Of a stretch of DNA of 64,000 bases, positions 57,189 through 64,000 are shown one piece after another (position 1 is the first letter of the stretch; the number at the start of each line of letters is the position of its first letter). The stretch spans positions 62,001-126,000 of the forward strand of contig DHVS01000038.1 in assembly GCA_002412795.1 (NCBI GenBank), in the 5' to 3' direction. Made by a program: the position numbers and the translations under genes. The notes beneath the pieces were generated by a model, which worked only from the letters and a program-made list of their open reading frames with translations, searched no databases and was not told where the DNA came from. The DNA is from a bacterium UBP2_UBA5202 (GTDB lineage: Bacteria > Edwardsbacteria > AC1 > EtOH8).

Positions 57189-58967
57189 ATGTCAACAAAA
57201 ACAGGCACCCGGCAGGTCATAAGCGTAATAATGTTTGCGCTTCTGGCAACGGCCATGGGCATCGCCACCAACGGTTGCGGTCAGAGAATCACCAGTCCCG
57301 TTGCCGTAACGGCCGACACCACCCGTCCGGCCGTTAATTCAACCAACCCGGCCAACCTAGCCACCGGCGTACTGCTCAACCGGCAGATCACAGCTGCCTT
57401 TAGCGAGGCTCTGGACCCGGCCACCATCACCGCCGCCACCTTTACTTTAAAACAGGGAACAAATCCAGTTGCGGGGGCCGTGTCCTATGCTGCGGCAGGC
57501 GCCGTGGCGACCTTTGATCCCGCCAGCGATCTGACCGCCAGCACCGTTTATACGGCCACGCTGACCACCGGGATCAAGGATCTGGACGGCAATACCCTGG
57601 CCAGCAACTATGTCTGGAGCTTCACCACCGGAACAGCCACTGACATCACTCCGCCCACCGTCAGCTCCACCGTTCCGGCCAATCTGGCCACCGGCGTGGC
57701 GGTCGGCGGGAACATCGCCGTCACCTTCAGCGAAGCTATGAATCCTTCCACCATTACCGTCACCAGCTTTACCTTAAAACAGGGGACCACGGTCATTTCC
57801 GGCGTGGTGACCTCCCTGAACGCAACCGCCACCTTCAATCCGTCGGCCAATCTGGCGGCCAGCACAGTTTATACTGCTACCATCACCACCGGGGTCACCG
57901 ATCTGGCCGGTAACGCAATGGTTACAGCCTATGTCTGGACCTTTACCACTGGCACAACGGCGGATGTCACCCCGCCCACCGTGGTCACTACCATCCCGGC
58001 CGATGCTGCCATTGACATTGCCACCAACGCCAACATCTATGTTACTTTCAGCGAAGCAATGGATCCGTTGACCATCACCGCTTCAACCATCATCTTAAAA
58101 CAGGGAAGCACGGTCATTTCCGGCGCGGTGACATCCCCCAGCACCACTACCGCCACCTTAAATCCGGGCAGTGACCTGGCCAACAATACCGTCTACACCG
58201 TCACCGTTACCACCGGGGTCAAGGATCTGGCCGGCAATGCAATGGCTGTGGCCAAAGTATGGAGCTTTACCACCATCGCCGCTGGAACGGCCGGACCGCC
58301 GCCGGTCGACCTGGGCACCGCCGGCAATTACGTGCTGCTTTCCAAAACGGGAATATCGACCACCGGGGCCACATCAGTTGTAGGGAACATGGGGGTAAGT
58401 CCGGCGTCCGCGACGTACATCACTGGCTTCGGATTGATCATGGATGTCTCGAATACTTTTGCCACATCATCTCTGGTGACCGGGGGAAAAGTCTACGCCT
58501 CCGACTACTACCCGCCAACACCGGCCAATTTGACCACGGCCATCAGCGACCTGGAAACAGCGTTCACCGATGCCGCCGGCCGGACCAACCCCACGGCCAC
58601 CGAACTGGGCGCCGGGAATATCACTTCGCTGACCCTGGCTCCGGGCCTTTACAAGTGGAGCTCCGGCGTCCTGATAAATGCACCCGGGGTCACGCTCACC
58701 GGCGGGGTGAATGATGTCTGGATATTCCAGATAGCGCAGGATCTTGACATAACCAGCGGCGCCTTTGTTACCTTGAGCGGCGGAGCCCAGGCCAAGAACA
58801 TCTTCTGGCAGGTCTCCGGCCAGGTGAACCTGGGAACCGGGGCTGATTTCAAGGGGAATGTGTTGTGCCAGACCTTGATGAGCATGCAGACAGGCTCGGT
58901 ATTTAAAGGCAGAGCGCTGGTGCAGGCGGCGGTGACATTGGACGCCGCCACCGTTACCGCTCCGTAA
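57189..58967 (+). CDS. Probable lipoprotein with three SbsA-type Ig domains and a C-terminal DUF3494 domain
   Basis: 592 residues from the ATG at 57189 (AGGAGG). Hydrophobic start then GIATNGC with Cys30, an imperfect lipobox, so lipid anchoring is likely but not certain. Three SbsA/Big_5 Ig repeats follow (TRPAVNSTNPANLATGV, PPTVSSTVPANLATGV, PPTVVTTIPADAAIDI), each with FSEA(L/M)(D/N)P. The last ~215 residues are a DUF3494 domain (VDLGTAGNYVLLSKTGISTT, DDVWIFQIAQ-like). Unlike the other three it has no FlgD-like end, consistent with anchoring by lipid instead of a sorting domain. Last DUF3494 gene of the run. Confidence 0.9.
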   Translation: MSTKTGTRQVISVIMFALLATAMGIATNGCGQRITSPVAVTADTTRPAVNSTNPANLATGVLLNRQITAAFSEALDPATITAATFTLKQGTNPVAGAVSYAAAGAVATFDPASDLTASTVYTATLTTGIKDLDGNTLASNYVWSFTTGTATDITPPTVSSTVPANLATGVAVGGNIAVTFSEAMNPSTITVTSFTLKQGTTVISGVVTSLNATATFNPSANLAASTVYTATITTGVTDLAGNAMVTAYVWTFTTGTTADVTPPTVVTTIPADAAIDIATNANIYVTFSEAMDPLTITASTIILKQGSTVISGAVTSPSTTTATLNPGSDLANNTVYTVTVTTGVKDLAGNAMAVAKVWSFTTIAAGTAGPPPVDLGTAGNYVLLSKTGISTTGATSVVGNMGVSPASATYITGFGLIMDVSNTFATSSLVTGGKVYASDYYPPTPANLTTAISDLETAFTDAAGRTNPTATELGAGNITSLTLAPGLYKWSSGVLINAPGVTLTGGVNDVWIFQIAQDLDITSGAFVTLSGGAQAKNIFWQVSGQVNLGTGADFKGNVLCQTLMSMQTGSVFKGRALVQAAVTLDAATVTAP

Positions 58968-59035
58968 GTAAACAGGACAATGACCTCCCCGTATCTCTGA
59001 AATACTGGGAGGTACCATAAAAAGAAACAGTGAGC

Positions 59036-59060
59036 AGGCCGGGTCCCAAAGGCCCGGCCT
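59036..59060. terminator. Hairpin after the DUF3494 lipoprotein gene, possible weak terminator
   Basis: Perfect 8-bp stem AGGCCGGG/CCCGGCCT with only a short T-rich tail (CTTATAAC). A second stem ACCTCCC/GGGAGGT lies at about 58983-59013. Confidence 0.45.
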
Positions 59061-59089
59061 CTTATAACTTAACAGGGAGGTGACGACAA

Positions 59090-59356
59090 ATGGGTATTGA
59101 ATGGTACCGTGACTTGAGCATAACCGTCCTGGGATTTGTGACCACGGGGGTGCTCATTTTTGCATCGGTAATGTTTTATCAGCTGCGTTGCGAAGCCAAG
59201 TCAGCGCTGCTGTCGGTCAAGGAGGCATCAGAGAGCGTCAGCGATACCGTGGCCATGGTGCAGGAGGGCCTTCGGCCGCTGCTTCCGGTATTGGCCTTGA
59301 TCCAGGGTATTCTCGGGGGAGTCAAGAATATCGGCAAAATATTCAAAAACAGATAA
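59090..59356 (+). CDS. Small membrane-anchored protein with amphipathic tail
   Basis: 88 residues, GGGAGGTGACGAC before the ATG. One N-terminal membrane helix (LSITVLGFVTTGVLIFASVM), then a long helix with heptad-like pattern (SVKEASESVSDTVAMVQEGL) and a tail GILGGVKNIGKIFKN. The layout resembles DUF948-type proteins found with YtxH, which is encoded 2 kb further on. Function unknown. Confidence 0.72.
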   Translation: MGIEWYRDLSITVLGFVTTGVLIFASVMFYQLRCEAKSALLSVKEASESVSDTVAMVQEGLRPLLPVLALIQGILGGVKNIGKIFKNR

Positions 59357-59695
59357 AGGCAATAGAATGGATACGTCAATCCAGAAAATGCGGTGGCAGT
59401 CAATCCGCGAGCTTTGGTCTTTTTCCCTGAAACCGTTGAACTGGGATGTGTTTTGCAAGAAAAAAACCAATAAAATACTCAACTCCCGGAACATGGGCTG
59501 CCGCCCCAACCCGGGAAATAAGGGGGAACCCATAGCAAGCAACGTTTTCCTTAAGTCGGCTTATATGGATGCTATAGACGGGATCACGAGGTCCTCTTCT
59601 ACTATGGAACTTTGGTAATTGGTTCAATAATCCCCATCCACAGTTAAATAATGCATAGCACACCAAACTCAACGCAAAACAAAAAGGAAAACATC
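59357..59695. other. Gene-poor stretch
   Basis: No convincing gene. Open frames here have poor composition and no ribosome binding sites. I see no repeat or strong hairpin. Confidence 0.4.
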
Positions 59696-59836
59696 ATGAA
59701 ACGCAAACGATCAAATAACAGGGGCCACCCCTGTGGCCGCCCAAACAAAGCTTTGGCAAAAAGTGCAAAACTAAACATGTCAAACATGATTCAGCTGGCA
59801 TATCAGCGCCTATGGCGGAGAATAGCCACAGCCTAA
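59696..59836 (+). CDS. Doubtful 46-residue basic ORF overlapping a palindrome
   Basis: Starts at ATG 59696 after AAAAAGGAAA. It encodes a basic peptide with NRGHPCGRPNKA, which is exactly what the palindrome CAGGGGCCACCCCTGTGGCC (59719-59738) reads in this frame. The ribosome binding site is good, but the coding content may derive from a repeat. Confidence 0.25.
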   Translation: MKRKRSNNRGHPCGRPNKALAKSAKLNMSNMIQLAYQRLWRRIATA

Positions 59837-59883
59837 ACCCTCGTTAAACAAACGGATAAACAACATTTTAAGGAATATGAAAA

Positions 59884-60123
59884 ATGAATACGAAAAAAAC
59901 CAAAAACGCGCACCCGCCTGTAACCTCTCCTATCTCCGCCGGGGCATCTGAGGACGGCGAGAACCTGACCAGGATAATGGCTCATCATATGTTTGAACAG
60001 CGGGGCCGGCAGCCCGGTCGCGACCTGGAAGACTGGCTGGCCGCCAAGAAATACCTGGCGGAAAAACCAGCCAACGACAGGAAGGGTGGAAAAGGCTTAA
60101 AAAGTAATTTAAAGATAGGGTAG
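59884..60123 (+). CDS. DUF2934-family small protein
   Basis: 79 residues. The core RIMAHHMFEQRGRQPGRDLE-DWLAAKKYL fits DUF2934 (consensus ..AY.LYEQRG...G.D..DWL.AE..L). Disordered ends, Pro/Ser-rich before and Lys/Gly-rich after. The family is common in stress-gene clusters of soil and subsurface bacteria; function unknown. Its neighbour is a CsbD-like gene. Confidence 0.82.
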   Translation: MNTKKTKNAHPPVTSPISAGASEDGENLTRIMAHHMFEQRGRQPGRDLEDWLAAKKYLAEKPANDRKGGKGLKSNLKIG

Positions 60124-60179
60124 TTTTGCTTGATGAATTATCAACTAAACCGGATTAATTAATTACACGGAGATATCAA

Positions 60180-60365
60180 ATGAACAAGCTTAAAATCAAG
60201 TGTAACTGGAATGAGGCAGCCGGCAAACTAAAACAGCAATATGCCAACCTGACGGATGATGACGTGCTCTTTGTAGAGGGCAAAGAGGAAGAATTGTTGG
60301 GCCGGCTGCAGAAAAAGATCGGTAAAACCAAGGATGAAATTCGCCATTTGCTGGCCAAGATATAA
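60180..60365 (+). CDS. CsbD-like stress protein
   Basis: 61 residues. MNKLKIKCNWNEAAGKLKQQ, LTDDDVLFVEGKEEELLGRL and IGKTKDEI follow the CsbD pattern (KG.WNQ.KGK.K...G.LTDDDL...EGK...L.G..Q...G), with the Gly before W changed to Cys. CsbD proteins are abundant general-stress proteins in many bacteria. GGAGATATCAA serves as ribosome binding site. Confidence 0.85.
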   Translation: MNKLKIKCNWNEAAGKLKQQYANLTDDDVLFVEGKEEELLGRLQKKIGKTKDEIRHLLAKI

Positions 60366-60479
60366 CGAAACGTACCTTGCGAACGGTTACCGTTCTATAA
60401 TTGCTCCAAGAACAGTAAGGTTTGGAGAACTTTATTAACCGGACAGGTAAAAACAATAACCCATCCAAAAAGGAAAAAT

Positions 60480-61022
60480 ATGGTGAAGAATATATTACTG
60501 TTGCTGGGGTTGATCATATTAATGGTTGACCCGGTAAAGGCCCAAGGCATAAGTATCGGCCCGCAGGCCGGCTATTACAAGGCCCAGGATGCCGACCAGG
60601 GAGCCTGGATGGGCGGTGTAGCCTGCCGGTTGAAACTGACCCCGGTCCTGGGCGTCGAAGCGTCCATCAACTACCGGCAGGAAACATATGTGGATGAGCT
60701 CTTGACCGTGCGGAGCTGGCCGGTGATGGTGACAGGTTTGATCTACCCGCTGCCCGTCGTTTACGGCGCCATAGGGACCGGCTGGTACAACGTAACCTAC
60801 GACTTTGACCAGAATCGGCTGCCGTTGTTCACAGACGAGACCACCCAGAAATTCGGCTGGCATTTTGGCGGCGGGGTGGAGCTGCCGGTGGTATCAACCA
60901 TTAAATTGACCGGGGACATCCGCTACGTCTTTCTGAACTATGATTTCAAAGAAATACCCGGCAGCAGCGGCCTGAAAAGCAATTTTGCCGTCATCACAGT
61001 GGGTCTGCTCTTCGGCCTGTAA
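60480..61022 (+). CDS. Outer-membrane beta-barrel protein (OmpA N-terminal/porin-like)
   Basis: 180 residues. Signal peptide 1-22 (LILMVDPVKAQ). Eight-strand-like pattern: GISIGPQAGYYKAQDADQGA, LGVEASINYRQETY, GAIGTGWYNVTYDFD, HFGGGVELPVV and terminal NFAVITVGLLFGL. Resembles small barrels of the opacity/OmpW-like superfamily. Its neighbours are stress-type small proteins. Confidence 0.8.
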   Translation: MVKNILLLLGLIILMVDPVKAQGISIGPQAGYYKAQDADQGAWMGGVACRLKLTPVLGVEASINYRQETYVDELLTVRSWPVMVTGLIYPLPVVYGAIGTGWYNVTYDFDQNRLPLFTDETTQKFGWHFGGGVELPVVSTIKLTGDIRYVFLNYDFKEIPGSSGLKSNFAVITVGLLFGL

Positions 61023-61082
61023 TCAATCAATTGAAACCATTAAAGAACACAGCCCTTTAATCTGCGGCGAAAGGAGCCTGAT

Positions 61083-61238
61083 ATGATCTGGAGCATTTTT
61101 GCGATCCTGTTGGTTTTGTGGCTGTTCGCCTGGCTGATCGGGCATTTACTGGGCGGGGTAATGCATGTTTTGTTGGTAATCTCAATAGGCGTGATCCTGG
61201 TCGTCATGGTCACGGGCCACAAACAGCGAAGCACATAA
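61083..61238 (+). CDS. Lmo0937-family-like small membrane protein, second copy
   Basis: 51 residues with AAAGGAGCCTGAT before the ATG. Two helices, MIWSIFAILLVLWLFAWLIG and VMHVLLVISIGVILVVMVTG, with GHLLGGVMH between them, corresponding to the TMGGFIH loop of the protein at 47619. It is directly followed by a YtxH gene. Role unknown. Confidence 0.78.
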   Translation: MIWSIFAILLVLWLFAWLIGHLLGGVMHVLLVISIGVILVVMVTGHKQRST

Positions 61239-61265
61239 AGTAACTTTAACAAAGGAGAAATTAAT

Positions 61266-61511
61266 ATGAACAGAGATCATGTTGCCGGTTTTGGCCTGGG
61301 CCTGCTGACCGGGGCAGTAGTTGGCGGAGTAATCGCCCTGCTCTATGCCCCGAAGTCGGGCAAAGTGACCAGGCAGCTGCTCAAGGACGCGGTCGAAGAA
61401 GTGGCGGACACGGTCAAAGAAACGGCCAGCGGGGTTGTGGATACGGTCAGGGAAGCAGCCTCCGAAGCCGGCCGTAAGGGCCACGTGGTTGCCCGGGCCG
61501 TAAAGCGATAA
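61266..61511 (+). CDS. YtxH-domain protein
   Basis: 81 residues, AAAGGAG before the ATG. The N-terminal segment GFGLGLLTGAVVGGVIALLY-APKSGK is the defining YtxH glycine-zipper helix and APxSGxxxR motif. The rest is an amphipathic helix (DAVEEVADTVKETASGVVDT). General-stress-associated small membrane protein. Confidence 0.92.
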   Translation: MNRDHVAGFGLGLLTGAVVGGVIALLYAPKSGKVTRQLLKDAVEEVADTVKETASGVVDTVREAASEAGRKGHVVARAVKR

Positions 61512-61612
61512 AACCCCAAATACTTTGATCGTTCTGCCTGCAATGTCGTTGGCTTCGCAAAATGAGCGTTGAACAGCAATGACGGAACAAAGCAAAGAGT
61601 TAATGGGGATGA

Positions 61613-62653
61613 ATGAATAATCTTATGAAACGCACCGCCAGGGCGCCCGCTCTGTTGATGCTGGCCGGTTTCATAGTAGTGGTGGCGGGGATGAAGGCGG
61701 CCAGTTCTCTCCTGGTCCCTCTATTTCTGGCGGTATTCATTGCCGTCATTTGCACGCCGCCTTTTTTCTGGCTGCAACGCAAGGGGGTGCCGAAGTTCCT
61801 GTCGTTGGCTATCATTTTGGTTTCCATCCTGGCGGCGGGAGCGATGTTCGGCCTGTTGACGGTCCCTTCGATGAATCAATTCCTGAGCAACCTTCCCGGT
61901 TATCAGGAAAAGTTGGCGTCCTACAGCGCCGCCTTAACAGACTGGCTGCAGGATAAGGGCGTCAACCTTTCGCAGCAGGAGGCGGGGGGCGGTGCCTTGA
62001 GTCCGGGGTGGGTGATGGGCCTGGCCGGGGATGTGTTTTCGGCCCTGAGCAGCGTTTTGGCAAACGCCATCCTGATCCTGCTGACGGTGGTATTCATCCT
62101 GCTGGAAGCGGCAGAATTGCCGAAGAAAATGACGGCGGTCTATAAAAACCCGGAGACGTCGCTGTCGGTCATTGAAAAATTCAGCCATACGGCCAAACGC
62201 TACCTGATCATTCAAACCCTGATCAGCGCCGCCGGGGGCCTGCTGATCTGCCTCTGGCTGGTTATCCTAGGGGTCCCGTATCCGGTGCTCTGGGGGGTGC
62301 TGGCATTTATGCTGAACTATATACCGAATATCGGATCGATCTTTGCCGCGGTTCCGGTCACCCTGCTGGCCCTGGTTCAGCTGGGGGTGGGCACGGCCGT
62401 TTTAACCGCCCTGGGTTTTGTGGTCGTCTATATGATCTTGGGCAATTTTTTGCAGCCAAAACTGCTGGGCAAAGGCCTGAGTTTATCGACCCTGGTGGTG
62501 TTCCTTTCAATGGTCTTCTGGGGATGGATCCTGGGGCCGGTCGGCATGCTCCTCTCGGTGCCCCTGACAAGCCTGATCAAGATTTTTTTGGAGAGCCACG
62601 AAGAGACCCGGGGGTTAGCCGTCATGCTGGGGTCCGGCGCCGGGATCAAATAG
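61613..62653 (+). CDS. AI-2E-family permease (TqsA/PerM type), copy 1
   Basis: 346 residues, about eight membrane helices. PF01594 features: LVPLFLAVFIAVICTPPFFW early, a soluble loop with LPGYQEKLASYSAALTDWL, the helix ILLTVVFILLEAAELPKKM, and the conserved PYPVLWGVLAFMLNYIPNIG and FLQPKLLGKGLSLSTLVVFL. Members include TqsA (AI-2 export) and Na+/H+ antiporters; the substrate cannot be inferred. Followed 57 bases later by a paralogue. Confidence 0.9.
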   Translation: MNNLMKRTARAPALLMLAGFIVVVAGMKAASSLLVPLFLAVFIAVICTPPFFWLQRKGVPKFLSLAIILVSILAAGAMFGLLTVPSMNQFLSNLPGYQEKLASYSAALTDWLQDKGVNLSQQEAGGGALSPGWVMGLAGDVFSALSSVLANAILILLTVVFILLEAAELPKKMTAVYKNPETSLSVIEKFSHTAKRYLIIQTLISAAGGLLICLWLVILGVPYPVLWGVLAFMLNYIPNIGSIFAAVPVTLLALVQLGVGTAVLTALGFVVVYMILGNFLQPKLLGKGLSLSTLVVFLSMVFWGWILGPVGMLLSVPLTSLIKIFLESHEETRGLAVMLGSGAGIK

Positions 62654-62710
62654 GCCGGGTGGCCACTGCTAAGGGAAATGTAAGTTCTGAACAAAAGGAG
62701 GAAGTTAAAA

Positions 62711-63805
62711 TTGGACTCAGTCAACGCGCTGATAAAAAAACACTGGCAGCTGATCGTATTAATACTGGGGTTGATTTTCGTTGTCCTGATGATCTGGGGA
62801 TTGCGAAGCGTTCTGCTGCCGTTTATGGCCGGCGGCCTTCTGGCCTACCTGATCTTGCCGGTCATCCGGTGGGTGGAAAAACGTCTGCCCGGCGCGGGGA
62901 AGAAACCGAAGTTACAGCAGTTAAAACGGATCTCCCTTATAACGGTGTCCTACCTTCTATCCCTGGCGGTCATCAGCCTGGTATTGTTCTATACCATTAC
63001 CGTGGGAGGAAAAGCCCTGGGGGCCCTGATCCAGGACGCTTCCCAGACCATCCCCAGCGGGTTGAACACGATAAAACAATGGCTTAAATCCATCCCCATG
63101 CTGTCAGATCCGCTGATCCAGGAGACCATTGACGTTTACATGGCTAAAGCCGGTGCCGCCCTGCCCGATCTGCTTAAAGACTTTTTGACCCGGGGGCTGA
63201 AGATGTTTCAGACCTCGCTGGGAATGATCATGGGGTTTGCCAGCCTGCCCATATTCGTGTTCTTCATACTTAAAGACTGGAGCAGTCTGCGTGACAAGTT
63301 TTATGCGGGGCTGCCGGATTGGGCCCGGACCCACACCAAAAACATAATTGTCATTCTCAACAAGGTGGTGGGACGTTATATCATCGGGCAGTTGCTGTTG
63401 GGGCTGGCGGTGGGCCTTTGTGCCTATGCCTTGCTGAGCATTCTGAGAATAGATTATGCCCTGCCGCTGGCCGTCTTTGCGGGACTCACGGAAATGGTTC
63501 CCCAGATCGGTCCCTGGCTGGGGGGCGGCCTGGGCATTCTGGTCACCCTGGCCACGGCCCCGGAAAAGGTGTTTTGGGTGGCTGTGGGATATTTGGCGAT
63601 TCAATTGTTCGAGAACAACCTGCTGGTGCCCAGGATCCAGGGCCGGCAAATGGAGATCCATCCGGCATTAATATTAGTACTCTGTGTTTTGGGAGCGCAT
63701 TTTGGCGGAATACTGGGTATTGTTTTGATACTGCCGCTTACCATGTCCGTGATGAAGATATTCAAATATTTGAGGGACAGCACGCTTGACGGGAGCATCA
63801 GTTAG
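62711..63805 (+). CDS. AI-2E-family permease, copy 2
   Basis: 364 residues from a TTG start with AAAAGGAGG 8 bases upstream. LPFMAGGLLAYLILPVIRWV, TVSYLLSLAVISLVLFYTIT, GFASLPIFVFFILKDWSSLR, then DYALPLAVFAGLTEMVPQIG and NNLLVPRIQGRQMEIHPALI, which match the PF01594 core. The sequence differs considerably from copy 1, so the two are old paralogues or a hetero-pair. Substrate unknown. Confidence 0.9.
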   Translation: MDSVNALIKKHWQLIVLILGLIFVVLMIWGLRSVLLPFMAGGLLAYLILPVIRWVEKRLPGAGKKPKLQQLKRISLITVSYLLSLAVISLVLFYTITVGGKALGALIQDASQTIPSGLNTIKQWLKSIPMLSDPLIQETIDVYMAKAGAALPDLLKDFLTRGLKMFQTSLGMIMGFASLPIFVFFILKDWSSLRDKFYAGLPDWARTHTKNIIVILNKVVGRYIIGQLLLGLAVGLCAYALLSILRIDYALPLAVFAGLTEMVPQIGPWLGGGLGILVTLATAPEKVFWVAVGYLAIQLFENNLLVPRIQGRQMEIHPALILVLCVLGAHFGGILGIVLILPLTMSVMKIFKYLRDSTLDGSIS

Positions 63806-63898
63806 GAGCATCAGGCCCCGGTATTATCAGCAGGTATATCGCGGGCCTTCATGGGCGCTGAACAAAGCGGCGGGCAGCAAGGAAAAGGAAATAAGGCG

Positions 63899-64000
63899 AT
63901 GATTAACCAAATAAAGGGCTTATGCCTCAAACTGCTCAAAGCAAAAGACCGCCTGCTGAAAACGCCTTTCTGGCATTTGATTGTGCTGACCGTAAAAGGA
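63899..64000 (+). CDS. Start of a membrane protein gene cut by the window edge
   Basis: Only 34 codons are visible (MINQIKGLCLKLLKAKDRLL, then KTPFWHLIVLTVKG). AAGGAAATAAGGCG precedes the ATG at 63899; an in-frame ATG at 63851 is an alternative. The basic amphipathic opening followed by a Trp-His hydrophobic turn resembles the start of YihY/BrkB-type membrane proteins, but too little is present to be sure. Confidence 0.5.
   Translation, partial: MINQIKGLCLKLLKAKDRLLKTPFWHLIVLTVKG

Noticed and set aside
59367..59618. 83-codon frame after the small membrane protein gene
   Set aside because: No ribosome binding site, atypical composition and no recognisable motif.

Overview
The window looks like a chromosomal segment of a Gram-negative anaerobe from a poorly cultured lineage, possibly an FCB-group or Edwardsbacteria/TA06-like candidate phylum (inference from gene content; no rRNA is present). 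The signs are outer-membrane barrels, an Omp85-like/AsmA-like pair, OmpA-type proteins, a PorV/PorQ-like protein, many secreted proteins ending in a FlgD-like sorting domain, and abundant Fe-S and radical-SAM enzymes. Coding DNA is GC-rich; a few stretches (about 8.1-8.5 kb and the second TPR gene) are clearly more AT-rich.

Region by region. 0-5.1 kb (minus strand): a carboxylic-acid block with a LeuC/HacA-type dehydratase (cut by the left edge), a truncated tyrosine recombinase, an HMG-CoA-lyase/CoA-transferase fusion, an isocitrate dehydrogenase and an ArsR-type regulator. 5.3-13 kb: a class I amidotransferase-like hydrolase, lepA, a frameshifted small membrane gene, tandem signal peptidases, a GNAT-like protein and a PAP2 phosphatase. 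13-19 kb: a thiamin operon thiS-(TPR)-(thiG fragment)-(TPR)-thiG-thiH-thiE, in which two TPR genes and a 38-codon thiG remnant record a tandem duplication. 19-28.6 kb: a NifU-like scaffold, two secreted subtilases with C-terminal sorting domains, FmdB, a PorV-like barrel and small envelope proteins.

28.9-39.6 kb is a metal/Fe-S block. It starts with a Fur-family regulator whose consensus promoter is overlapped by a near-perfect Fur box. It continues with two DUF5320-like proteins, a CGGC protein, two NifX/orange-protein-like proteins, two MinD ATPases with ferredoxin insertions, a radical SAM protein, a ZIP transporter, a Cys/Met PLP enzyme, a NifU-Mrp fusion, a thioesterase, a metallo-beta-lactamase protein and a peroxiredoxin. 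The set resembles the Desulfovibrio orange-protein operons enlarged with Fe-S assembly parts.

40-47 kb: an Omp85-like/AsmA-like pair, a PAS-HD-GYP phosphodiesterase and a PAS-sigma54 activator. Just downstream lie repeated TGTCTCAT sites and a -24/-12 promoter heading a long run (47.6-64 kb) of envelope and stress genes: DUF5670, DUF3185, CsbD, YtxH and DUF2934 proteins, OmpA proteins, four DUF3494 (ice-binding-like) surface proteins and two AI-2E-family permeases. Three of the DUF3494 genes carry related structured leaders. No tRNA, rRNA, CRISPR array or intact mobile element was found.
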